From NCBI GenBank assembly GCA_012064415.1, contig SSNU01000168.1, forward strand, positions 1 to 11,536: a DNA stretch of 11,536 nt, in the 5' to 3' direction. Every line of letters starts with the position of its first letter. Position 1 is the first letter of the stretch. The notes beneath the pieces are model-generated. The model was not told the DNA's origin. It saw nothing but the letters and a program-made list of their open reading frames with translations, and searched no databases. This stretch comes from Gyrodactylus bullatarudis (Eukaryota > Platyhelminthes > Monogenea > Gyrodactylidea > Gyrodactylidae). The position numbers were made by a program, and so were the translations under genes. Of this stretch, positions 1-8,272 are shown one piece after another.

Positions 1-481
1 ATTTAAAGAAAAAGAGAAATAAATTTTCTTCATTTTGATGTATAATTTGTTATTCTAAAGCGAATTTTTGATTATGTAATTTTTGATCAAAGTTGGAATC
101 TCATAACATATGATGCAACCTAATATAATCTTTCAATTTCAAAACTATTTAATAAAATTTAAATGATTGATCTGAATAAAGGCTAATTAAAAAAAGTTAA
201 AAAATTTCGTATTTAAATTCATTAGAGTGTAATCTCTGAACATTTGGTACCAATTCAAAAATATAATTTTATAGACCCTAAGTTTCTATTTTAAACGGTT
301 GAGTTCTTACCAGCTTAAATTATGTCAGAAAATTTTCTCCGCAGCTTAGATAGTTTAAATAATATTTTATCAGAAAATAAACTCCTCTTCTCTTTTTCTA
401 AGAGTTAATGATACAAAAAATATTAATTGAAAATCTCCATAAAATAAATCAAATCATAAATCAGATTCCAAATCTATTAAC
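1..481. other. AT-rich sequence without a recognised gene
   Basis: No open frame of useful length, RNA gene or repeat is visible. The sequence is strongly AT-rich with short homopolymer runs. The recognisable coding similarity of the neighbouring transposase relic ends near 482, so this stretch may include its 3' flank, but I see no terminal repeat that would mark an element boundary. Confidence 0.6.
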
Positions 482-891
482 GTAATCAAAAAAGTTTATG
501 TGCGCAGGAATAGAAATTCTACTTTCAACAACACTTGCTGTGTTATGATCCAAATTTTCACATTTACGTATTCCTTCTGCTGCATTTTTTATGTTTCCGA
601 TTAGTCTCTCAATGCCTTGTGTGTTGGAAGGAAAATTCTCTGTCCATAAAAGTTAACATCACAAAGTGGGGGGAAACAAAAGGGTTTCAGGTTAAAATCA
701 ATCATCTCTGAGTAATGATTGGCTTCAAAAATTATTGCTGGCTTTTGGTATGGACGAAGGCCTGCGAAAGAATTCTGAAGAATATGATGATACATAGAGA
801 CGCAAAATTCTGCTGGCTGTAATGGTCCAACGCGCCATGTAAATGGTTCCAATAGAATTTTTCTTGATATATTCTGTTAACATTTGATTTC

Positions 892-1038
892 CTTCAGGAC
901 GTAATAATAAATAATTATGAGAATTATCTTAATTAGCGAAAAATCGGAGTTAAGGAATAGGGATTTTTTAAAATAATAATAGCAAAAATAGTAAAACTAC
1001 AATAATATAAAAAATATTTAAATAAATTAAAGACTCAC
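892..1038 (-). other. Candidate GT-AG intron inside the transposase pseudogene
   Basis: On the minus strand a strong donor GAG|GTGAGT lies at 1041-1033, and an acceptor-like TGAAG|GAAATC lies at 896-886. Removing these 147 bases keeps one frame, joining RIAQLINRG to NQMLTEYIKKN and then to the family-like ARWTITAS segment. The interior is AT-rich and has stops. This supports a real, once-spliced eukaryotic gene rather than a chance open frame. The acceptor choice is the weaker end, because other AG dinucleotides lie nearby. Confidence 0.5.
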
Positions 1039-1061
1039 CTCGGTTAATCAGTTGGGCTATT

Positions 1062-1083
1062 CTATATATATATATATATAATA
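1062..1083. repeat. (TA)n microsatellite
   Basis: An uninterrupted TA dinucleotide run of about ten to eleven units. On the minus strand it sits within the old coding frame of the transposase pseudogene and reads as alternating Tyr-Ile without breaking the frame, between KQYLL and RIAQLI. Confidence 0.9.
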
Positions 1084-1369
1084 AATACTGTTTTTCATGT
1101 CCCAGTTTCAGGATAGATGCCTCAGGTAAAGGATATTACTCTGTTTCGATCCTGATAAAATCAGCAACGGGATATTCTTTTGTTACATCATTAAGTTGTG
1201 CGCCAATGGGACCTCCAAAATTAAATGGACCTTGAACGCGTCCATCGTATTCGTTTACAACTTTACGGAACACATTTTCAACTATATGTAGAAGACACAC
1301 AATACGTTGTATGTTTCTATTCAGTACTGTTTCGAGTACTGTTATGCAGCCAGTACCCGTTCCCAAGTT

Positions 1370-1388
1370 AGCAGCAGCAGCAGCAGCA
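1370..1388. repeat. Short CAG/CTG trinucleotide run (poly-Ala codons)
   Basis: A run of about six CAG units on the plus strand reads as GCT codons on the minus strand. It gives five consecutive alanines after the ITCD motif of the transposase pseudogene. This is probably replication slippage in a gene no longer under selection. Confidence 0.75.
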
Positions 1389-1862
1389 TCACACGTTATA
1401 GCCTTCAGCGTATCAACTGATTCGGTCTGATTGAGAACATCCAAAATGACATTTGCAAAAGTCATTCCTATTTGATTCGGAACTTCTTTTGATACTACCA
1501 AACGATTACAAGGCGAGCGTGAAGTTGACAAGCAAGAACATCTTGCCACTGGAAAAAGCTTATTCCACATTTTTTAAAGGAATTTTGAACCTCTCAGCTT
1601 ATCACGTTTGTTAACAAGATCTTTTAAGCTTCTAACAATCGGGCGGTAATCTTTGGCTACTATTCCAGCTTTTTCGTAAACATCTATTAATTTATCAGCG
1701 ACATGACGCCTGAATTTTGTTGGATGCGGACCTGTTTTCAGTTTAATAAGGTTAAAAACGTCTAAGTTTGTAGGAAACATCGTGAGAGGAAGAGGTTGAG
1801 GGGTTTCAAGTTCATTATTAATTTGGCACATTGTGTAACAGGGCATTGTGATGATGTCTACT

Positions 1863-2027
1863 AGACTTGGATGAAACTTTATAAAACTGATGAAACCGCC
1901 TGTAATTTTGTTTAAATAATCTATGAGCTATTTCTAAATCATTCTACCATGTCTGGCTAAGTCAACTCTCTAAATGATTCTTGTATCATATGAACAAAAT
2001 TTCAGGAATTTTCAAATTTTGAACGTT
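1863..2027. repeat. Left arm of 165-bp inverted repeat 1
   Basis: The reverse complement of this stretch matches 2163-2327 over 165 positions with 5 mismatches by eye and no gaps (about 97%). The arm starts 17 bp from the first codon of the transposase pseudogene. No open frame is conserved between the arms, so the high identity points to recent origin or arm-to-arm gene conversion rather than coding constraint. Confidence 0.95.
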
Positions 2028-2162
2028 TTTTATTTTAGTTTTTGTTAATTATATTCGATTTTATTAACTTTACGCAGTTATAAATAGTTTTTCATATCTT
2101 GGATTTTGAATGTAAAAGATTAAGAAATTTTTAATGAAAATATAATTCAAGAGAATATTAAG

Positions 2163-2327
2163 AACGTTCAAAATTTGAAAATTCCTGAAATTTTGTTCAT
2201 ATGATACAAGAATTATTTAAAGAGTTGACTTAGCCAGACATGGTAGAATGATTTAGAAATAGCTCATAGATTATTTAAACAAAATTACAGGCGGTTTCAT
2301 CAGTTTTACGAAATTTCATCCAAGTCT
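2163..2327. repeat. Right arm of 165-bp inverted repeat 1
   Basis: Partner of 1863-2027. The 135-bp loop between the arms (2028-2162) is unrelated AT-rich DNA. A transcript through the region from either strand would fold into a long, nearly perfect hairpin. It may be a foldback or MITE-type element, or a hairpin-RNA locus. No obvious target-site duplication flanks the outer ends. Confidence 0.95.
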
Positions 2328-3497
2328 GATTACTTTCTGAGTTTATTCAAAAGTTTGCAATTTAATTAGGCAATTAAAACAAAAATAACAGAAATAAATA
2401 TAATTTGAATACATGAATTATTCTCTTGTTATCATAAGTGCTGTTTTATCATATTTTAGGAGAATCAGTTTTGTGCGCGAAAAATCGATGGTGGTAATTC
2501 GAATCACGAAAACTAATTTTGGTTATTTATAGTAACTTGAAGACATATCGAGACAAAATTTTGATAGTTTAAGCATTTTTATCAAATTTTCTATCATAAT
2601 TTACCTGACCCGAGTGATTTTTAAATTTCATCTACCTCTAATACTTAATAATTTTCCCTAAAAATGAAAATAATCTACATTTTGATACAGATTCCTTAAA
2701 ATTAAGAAAGTCGATTTCAACGAAAAAGGATTTTTAAGATGATCTTGAATAACTTTGACTGGAATCTATCAAAATGAATGAAATTTTCAATTATTAGCAG
2801 AGAATAGTGTGTTGATTATGATCCAACAATTACTTTTGATTCTATTCGCACAGACTAGTCAGAATATTAAAATAATCCTCATCTCGAGATCTGTATAAAC
2901 GAATTTAAGTAAAATATTGAATCATTTAAACAAATCAAGAAATTTCAATGCTTTAAAATTAACTATCAAATAAAAAAAATCAAAATTTTATGAATTTGTT
3001 TATATGAATACCTTAATATTTTTCAAATTCTTCAATCAAGCCTCTAAATCTTTTATTACGCATTCAAAGGCTAAAAAAATTAACCAATCATTTAATTGAG
3101 CATATTTCGTGTGTCTATCTATCGATAATTTATTAAAAAAGATGATAATTTTCCGAATCCATAAGTTTCGCAGTGTACTGTATTATTAAGGCTCCACAAT
3201 CGAATTGGAATTCGTCAGGTAATTGAGTTTTCTCCTCTGGCTTCAGCAAATCCTTACGAATGAAACTAAATAATCTCTGAGTTTTAGATACAATTTTCAA
3301 TTATATGTTATTAGAGTGTTGATATTCTTAACCATTGTTCGTTTTGTGCATGGTTATTGATTTTTATTTTCAAAGTGAGTGGATTTATCATTATTTTTGA
3401 TCTTACACCATTAAAAATCATATGTTCCCATCAAAGAATTGTCCAGTATACATTAAAAAATTGTATATTGATAGATAAAAAGAAAAGATTATTATTC
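2328..3497. other. AT-rich intergenic stretch, nothing recognised apart from a shared motif
   Basis: No coding region, RNA gene or repeat array is seen. One 29-bp sequence at 3155-3183 recurs at 7493-7521. A TTTATT at 3363-3368, which reads AATAAA on the minus strand, lies about 130 bp beyond the stop codon of gene copy A and could serve as its polyadenylation signal. Confidence 0.55.
3155..3183. repeat. 29-bp motif shared with 7493-7521 (copy near gene A)
   Basis: This begins GAATCCATAAG and ends GTGTACTGTAT. It matches 7493-7521 with 2 mismatches in 29. Both copies lie downstream of the paralogous genes A and B, separated from their stops by about 315 and 370 bp of mostly dissimilar sequence. 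It may be a leftover of the ancestral duplicated block or an independent small repeat. Confidence 0.7.
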
Positions 3498-3962
3498 TCA
3501 AAAATAATTATCGAATATATGGTTACAATCCCTTAGAATTTCTTTACCCGGCTCATTGTCATAAATTAAATCAGAATCTGAATTAAATCTGATGATATAT
3601 TCATTTGGTTCCTTATACATTTCATCATCTGAATCAATGTTGTACACATTAGAAACAGGTCTATTCGCCTGATTTTTCACGAGACTATACAATCCGAATA
3701 GCTTTATTTTCCTCTTGGCCATCTCACCACCCCTTGAAAGAACCTTGAACATGAATCGTTTTATGCATATTGCATAACCTTTGTGGTTATGAAAAGCGAA
3801 TATATTTTTGATTAGATACAGAATAAAATCTCCAGAATTCGATCGATTGAGCAAATATTTTAGGTTATTCTCAAATAATGATGTAATAAACTTAAATTTT
3901 GTCTTATTAGTTAGGAGTCGGGAGCATGCACTGAAATCATAATTTTCCTGGATACTCTTCAG
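3498..3962 (-). pseudogene. C-terminal part of gene copy A, displaced by frameshift
   Basis: The frame opens at the overlap with the N-terminal frame and has no usable ATG there. It continues the protein with SIQENYDFSACSRLL, then NIFAFHNHKGYAICIKRF, then an acidic Ser-Asp-rich tail (NIDSDDEMYKEP, NSDSDLIYDNEPG). It ends at TGA 3498-3500. The same tail is present in copy B at 7892-8229. Nearly every residue is shared between the copies, so this was coding sequence until recently. VYNIDSDDE resembles a SUMO-interacting motif (hydrophobics followed by acidic and Ser residues), but that pattern is weak. Copy A keeps a 62-bp segment at 3829-3890 that is absent from copy B. Confidence 0.7.
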
Positions 3963-4768
3963 CAAAAATCTACTTTCTTGAGTATTCTCTTGATAAAATT
4001 AAGACAAAATTCAGTGTTCTCTAAAGTTCCCACAAGGCATATATCATACAACTTTTCAAAATTTGCCTTAAGACCATAATCGATGAATTTGTTAGAGATA
4101 TATAGATCATCCAAAAGTCTTTCGTACCAAATTCGGTGACGTAGAGTAGAGAACAAATCAATTTTGTACTCATCTGCGTACCAGTTGTAGGGAGCAGCAT
4201 TGTTAAACCGTTGCCTGCGAATGCCTCTCGCAGAAAAACCGTAGAAATCTATAATATTTCGAATCCGGTAATTATAGCTTTTTAGAATATAATACAACTT
4301 GAGTTTATCAAGAAGGAACAAACATTCTGCTTCTTCAGTTAGCGAGCAAATGTCTTTTCTTTGAAGAAGAAATTTGCTTAATTCATATACCAAACAGTTT
4401 GGATTACCTTTCCCATGGGTCATAATATCGATTAGCAAATAGTGAGGCCAAAAGCTTTTGGACAATCTACGTGATTTTAAATTCTTCAGGAGGATCATTA
4501 AAGCCTGTTTGGCCATTGTCGAATCGATCTCATTCGTTTCAATAAATTCTGGGAGATACCTCAGCTCTGGATCAAAACACCAGTCAAGGCTGGCGACTTC
4601 TTTGAAGTCTTGTGCATCATCTAATTCGAAAAATAATTCGTCATTCTCACAATGATCTTGGAAGTAAGTGGTATCATCTTCCTCAAAGTCAGTATCTTTC
4701 TCTTCTGAATAATAGGAATAATTTTGATTGTCTGTGTGATAAAAGGATGATATTTTAGGAATGTTCAT
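3959..4768 (-). CDS. Unrecognised acidic protein, copy A, N-terminal frame (269 aa)
   Basis: I do not recognise this family. The ATG at 4768 is supported because copy B starts at the same residue and similarity between the copies stops there. Residues about 20-70 are strongly acidic and rich in Phe and Tyr (EEKDTDFEEDD, DELFFELDD). The rest looks helical: AKQALMILLKNL at about 85-96, FLLDKLKLYYILK near 150-162, and LKANFEKLYDICLVGTLENT near 233-252, which faintly recalls degenerate ankyrin-type helices. No signal peptide, membrane segment or cysteine cluster is visible. The frame ends at TGA 3959-3961, where copy A has 20 bases between motifs that are 48 bases apart in copy B. The C-terminal half is therefore shifted out of frame and the product would be truncated. 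Residues about 102-128 and 202-228 differ strongly from copy B. The protein may be lineage-restricted. Whether it is expressed is unknown. Confidence 0.72.
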   Translation of the reverse strand: MNIPKISSFYHTDNQNYSYYSEEKDTDFEEDDTTYFQDHCENDELFFELDDAQDFKEVASLDWCFDPELRYLPEFIETNEIDSTMAKQALMILLKNLKSRRLSKSFWPHYLLIDIMTHGKGNPNCLVYELSKFLLQRKDICSLTEEAECLFLLDKLKLYYILKSYNYRIRNIIDFYGFSARGIRRQRFNNAAPYNWYADEYKIDLFSTLRHRIWYERLLDDLYISNKFIDYGLKANFEKLYDICLVGTLENTEFCLNFIKRILKKVDFC

Positions 4769-6002
4769 ATAAGAAATTTAAAATTTCACAAATTCACATT
4801 TAAAATAGGCTCTGGAGTTTCAAACATATTAGGTGGAGGTCAATTTAACAAGGAAATTGTTTTAATCTGAATTTAATTAACATATTTCATTTGATAATTC
4901 ATTATTTTACTTTAAAGTAAGCTTGAAACAATTATAAAAAAAGATATTTTCCTCGATTAATGTCAGTAAGCTACTGATTAGATTTAACCTGACATGTTTT
5001 TAAATAACTGTAACCTCAATATTTAAGCTTGTAATTACAAGTTAAACTCAAAGGAAGAGGGAAAAATACTCAGTGTCTAAACGAAAGAGAAGAGAGTCTA
5101 CTGGTCAGTTACAAATTGATTCATTTCTGAAGAGCTAGAAAATGAAATGAGAAGTGAACCCTCCCTTGGATGCGAATAACAATCAGCTCAACAAATGGAA
5201 GTGTACAAAAATATTGCTTTCTGATAGTATAGTATAGAAGAAACCAAAAATAGTACAGGTAAAAGCTTCGATTCATTGCTCGTTCGTTAAATCATACATC
5301 GTTCCTGTGCATCGAAACTATAAGGAATACATCTATCTGATTATTAACTTGTGATCGTTTTCTCTGCTTTCCTATTCTTTTTTGTTGCTTAGGTGAAATC
5401 GACAGATTTCTTCTTCGTAGGTAGAGTAGGTAGTAGATAGATTTTGGTAAAATTTTCTGATAGAAAAAAATCTTGAGATATTTTCAAAGTCTTCTTGAAT
5501 TTATTTATAAAAATTTAAAATTAACTTTTTTAGATTAACGAAAATGTTTATAGATTAAAGTTATATTTTTCAGTATTGATGCAGGGAGACGGATAAATCA
5601 CTTAATTACTAGGAAATCGTGTGAGCGTTTCTTACTGAATTGAAGAGAGATTTATACAAATCAATTTTGAATCGCGGAAATTTCAATTTCTTTCCCTGAT
5701 AATTTTTATTTTTGAATGAATAAATTAATTGCAACAGTATAAAAATATAAAGTAAATTACTGTGGCATCTTGAGTTACACAATAAATTATTCTTTCGATA
5801 CTTGCAAGTTGCAACGGCGTGTTGAGCATTTTGTTTTACAACTGCATGGAAAAATCCTTGTCCATAGAAGATACTACGAGACTTAGTTCCGAAATAGCTT
5901 TCATTAGGATCTTAATCGATATCAATAAATTTTTCGGCTAAAGGATAGCTAATTTGCTGAAAATTGACCTTCGATTATTTTAGATGTTGTTCCGACCTTA
6001 TG
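4769..6002. other. Intergenic AT-rich stretch without a convincing gene
   Basis: Sequence similarity between gene copies A and B ends at the start codon, so this upstream region of copy A is unrelated to that of copy B. I see no TATA-type promoter that I would defend. A near-palindrome centred on CTTGTAATTACAAG lies at 5028-5041. A short basic open frame at 5046-5138 is annotated separately. Nothing else was recognised. Confidence 0.55.
5046..5138 (+). other. Very short basic open frame with PIP-box-like end (doubtful transposase tail)
   Basis: About 30 codons lie between a TAA and a TAG. They read as a basic stretch (SKRKRRES) followed by GQLQIDSFLK. The Q-x-x-I-x-x-F-L pattern resembles a PCNA-interacting peptide. 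Similar Lys/Arg-rich plus PIP-like ends occur at the C-terminus of some pogo/Tigger-type transposases. No upstream transposase domain is visible here, and a peptide this short can arise by chance. Confidence 0.2.
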
Positions 6003-6260
6003 TATAAAGTTGGTTGATATGAAATCTCGATTTTTTCATCAAGAATTCGAATTTGTTAAAGATTTTATGGAATCCTACTCATGTTGTTCACTTTAACCAG
6101 TTGAAGAAAAAATTATTTTTATGAAAAATATGGCCATTTTTCAAATTACGATTTAGCGCCAAATTCCCATTTTTTCGAACTATGAGCTGAAAATTTCTAT
6201 TGATTTGAAAGTCTGAGGTTGATCAAAAGGGGGGTTTCAGGATCAAGATTAGACAAGAAA
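6003..6260. repeat. Left arm of inverted repeat 2
   Basis: The reverse complement of this arm aligns with 6426-6702 over most of its length, with several small gaps (258 versus 277 bp) and roughly 80-85% identity by eye. It carries a plus-strand remnant of the same short frame that is open in the other arm: FMESYSCC, then a stop at about 6097, then FYEKYGHFSNYDLAP. This is older than inverted repeat 1, judging by its divergence. Confidence 0.88.
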
Positions 6261-6425
6261 GCTGACTAGCACCGTCAAATTACTGGCAGTTACCCCATTC
6301 TCGAGAGATTTTGTGTCATCGAAATTTTATTGATTTTCAAGTAGTGAAAATGATGTAAAAAAATCAAATTTCAGCTCCTAAACAATAATAAGGCTATGTA
6401 TCAGATAAGATTCAGTTGAATTGAT

Positions 6426-6702
6426 TTTCTTGCCTAATCTTGATCCTGAAAAACCTCTTTTGATCAACCTCCAACTTTCAAATCGATAAAAATTTTCAGT
6501 TCAAAGTTCGAAAAAATGGGATTTTGGCGCTAAATCGTAATTTGAAAAATGGCCGTATTTTTCATAAAAATAATTTCTTCTAAGGATATTTTCTTCAACT
6601 GGTAAAAGTGGGCAACATGAGTAAGATTCCATAAAAACTTTAACAAAATCGAGATTTCTGTAAAAATCATAGATTGCCAACTTCATATCAACCAACTTTA
6701 TA
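6426..6702. repeat. Right arm of inverted repeat 2
   Basis: Partner of 6003-6260. The 165-bp central spacer (6261-6425) holds no recognised feature. The two arms with their spacer form a foldback of about 700 bp. No clear target-site duplication is seen at the outer ends. Confidence 0.88.
6501..6695 (-). pseudogene. Short coding remnant within inverted repeat 2 (64 codons, unrecognised)
   Basis: The frame reads from a TTG near 6695 to TGA 6501-6503 with no plausible ATG at its head; the first ATG is three codons in. It contains FMESYSCCPLLPVEEN and ends FYEKYGHFSNYDLAP followed by SHFFEL. The opposite arm encodes the same final 22 residues with one amino-acid change, and its differing bases there are mostly synonymous. 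That suggests derivation from a real protein. I cannot name the family. It is more likely a captured fragment of a gene than a working one. Confidence 0.4.
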
Positions 6703-7125
6703 TGTCTACACTCATTGAATTAGTGTCAAAAATTGTGAAAGAGTAGGAGATAACAACTTAATCTGACCCAAGAACAAATCGAAAGCCAATCAGATTCATC
6801 CGGAAAATTGACAACTTTCTTTAATTTACTAAGATTTTCTCACGATTGATCAGAGCATTTATGGATATGTTGAACTATAGGGAATGGTTTGTTAGATTTC
6901 AATTTTGTTAAAACTCTTGGTACCAATTGCACTAAAATATAATACATATATAGTATATATGGAATCTTGACAAAGGTTTATTGATATTCAGATAAAAGTT
7001 CTTTCTGATTTTGCTCGAAGATTTGTTAGAGAAGATTTAGAAATAAATACAATAAAGCGGAAATATTGAGACTATTACACAGGTTAAATATATAAACCAA
7101 ATATTGTGATAAAATGTATATGTGA
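6703..7125. other. AT-rich stretch between two foldback elements
   Basis: No coding frame, RNA gene or repeat was recognised. It includes a TA-rich segment near 6940-6960. Confidence 0.5.
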
Positions 7126-7778
7126 TACCGTTAATCTTGTTACTCTTGATAGTCTTTAAACTATCAGGTAGCCTTAAGACTAACGGAATCGTTTGTTAAA
7201 CTTATTACTCGGTTTCAAGAATAATAAGTTTTAGATCGAAATATGGATTTCTGCATATTATCAGAAAAGTTCCAAATGCCTTTAAATGGTAAAAAATAGT
7301 CCTTCAAATATTCCTCATTTAAAGAGATAGACGTGAATCAATAAATAAAAATACGTGATGAGAAGAAATTTATATTAAGATCACTAACTAGTTATTCCTG
7401 AAACTCAGTAAAAAATTTGACGAACTGTTGATTTAAAATCCTTAATTAATACTGTTAGCTGTATTTCAACACTTGATACGTCTTATTCTCTGGAATCCAT
7501 GAGTTTCGCAGTGCACTGTATATTATACAGTGTATAAGAAGTACCAATTTCAGACCCTACACAATTGGATTATTTGATAAAAATCTTCTATGCCTTAACA
7601 AAGCCTAATTTAATTCAGATTTATTTCAGTCAGCCGAGTATCAAATTCAACAAGCTATATTATATTACTAAATAGTTAGGTAATCTTAAAACCTAGTAAC
7701 AAGTTTATCAAACTATTCCGTTAGTCTTAAGACCACCTGATAGTCTTAAGAATATCAAGAGTAACAAAATTAACGGTA
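7126..7778. mobile_element. MITE-like element with 97-bp terminal inverted repeats (inverted repeat 3)
   Basis: Positions 7126-7222 and the reverse complement of 7682-7778 align over 97 positions without gaps, with 12 mismatches by eye (about 88%). The ends begin TACCGTTAAT. Each arm also contains smaller inverted motifs around GATAGT/ACTATC and the palindromic CTTAAG. The 459-bp interior has no coding frame. It holds the 29-bp motif shared with 3155-3183 and a near-palindrome CACTGTATATTATACAGTG at 7515-7533. Size and structure fit a non-autonomous DNA transposon, but no transposase or clear target-site duplication ties it to a superfamily. Confidence 0.65.
7493..7521. repeat. 29-bp motif shared with 3155-3183 (copy near gene B)
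   Basis: Matches 3155-3183 with 2 mismatches. This copy lies inside the MITE-like element and overlaps the near-palindrome around 7515-7533. Confidence 0.7.
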
Positions 7779-7891
7779 ACATATTCATTGAATATATTTG
7801 TGATATATGAGTATTGAAATTCACAATAATTGATATTAATCTGATCTTGACTGATCTTGGCAAACGGAATATTGAAATGAACTGAGGTTAT

Positions 7892-8272
7892 TCAAAAATG
7901 ATTGTCAAATATATGGTTACAATCCCTTAGAATTTCTTTACCCGGCTCATTGTCATAAATTAAATCAGAATCTGAATTAAATCTTGTTTCATACTCATCT
8001 GGTTCCTTATACATTTCATCATCTGAATCAATGTTGTACACATTAGAAACAGGTCTATTCGCCTGATTTTTCACGAGACTATACAATCCGAATAGCTTTA
8101 TTTTCCTCTTGGCCATCTCACCTCCCCTTGATAGAACCTTGAACATGAATCGTTTTATGCATATTGCATAACCCTTGTGGTTATGAAAAGCGAATATATT
8201 TTTGATTAGATACAGAATAAAACTTAAATTTTGTCTTATTAGATAGAAATCGTGAGCATGCACTGAAATCAT
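7892..8272 (-). pseudogene. C-terminal part of gene copy B, displaced by a 62-bp deletion
   Basis: From about 8229 to the TGA at 7892-7894 this frame matches the C-terminal part of copy A (NIFAFHNHKGYAICIKRF through the acidic tail NIDSDDEMYKEP) almost residue for residue. The reading upstream of that, from the ATG at 8272, is an out-of-frame reading of sequence belonging to the N-terminal frame. That ATG is therefore not an ancestral start. Most differences from copy A are clustered in one short stretch near 7982-8001, at KEPDEYETRF. Confidence 0.65.

Larger units (their letters stand above)
482..1846 (-). pseudogene. Decayed transposon-derived protein gene (arthropod transposase-like family)
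   Basis: From 1846 to 1041 the minus strand reads in one frame, interrupted only by in-frame TAA stops at 1574-1576 and 1136-1138. The first part contains KLKTGPHPTKFRRHVADKL. The second contains LKAITCDAAAA, then CLLHIVENVFRKVV, then DGRVQGPFNFGGPIG. This arrangement (a D-rich strand, an LLH helix and a GP-x-x-F-x-GPIG motif) recalls a transposon-derived family common in arthropod genomes. After a candidate intron (892-1038) the frame continues with ARWTITASRILRLYV, matching the SRW-x-x-x-x-RILRLYV segment I recall from the same family. A frameshift near 770 leads to YQKPAIIFEANHYSEMIDF. A second near 640 leads to FPSNTQGIERLIGNIKNAAE, the equivalent of the P-x-HTQAVER-x-V segment. Coding similarity fades near 482. 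The gene is certainly broken. The family assignment is from memory and moderately sure. It could be hAT-derived or another DDE lineage. Confidence 0.78.

Noticed and set aside
2290..2305. Another hammerhead core at the CTGATGA in inverted repeat 1
   Set aside because: CTGATGA occurs on the minus strand (and its inverted partner near 1890), but it is followed directly by AACC with no stem II or separate GAAA element.
3829..3890. The 62-bp segment present only in copy A as an intron
   Set aside because: On the coding strand it lacks GT-AG ends and is open in frame. Matching AATAAA microhomology at its borders fits a deletion in copy B better.
3963..3965. TTG as a start codon for the C-terminal frame of copy A
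   Set aside because: Comparison with copy B shows this sequence is the middle of a longer protein. The frame opens there because of an indel, not because translation starts there.
4458..4655. 65-codon plus-strand frame
   Set aside because: It is the antisense shadow of the well-supported N-terminal part of gene copy A and has no features of its own.
8270..8272. ATG at 8272 as the start of an independent 126-aa gene
   Set aside because: The first residues are an out-of-frame reading of the segment that encodes NYDFSACS in the neighbouring frame. True similarity to copy A starts only at about 8229.
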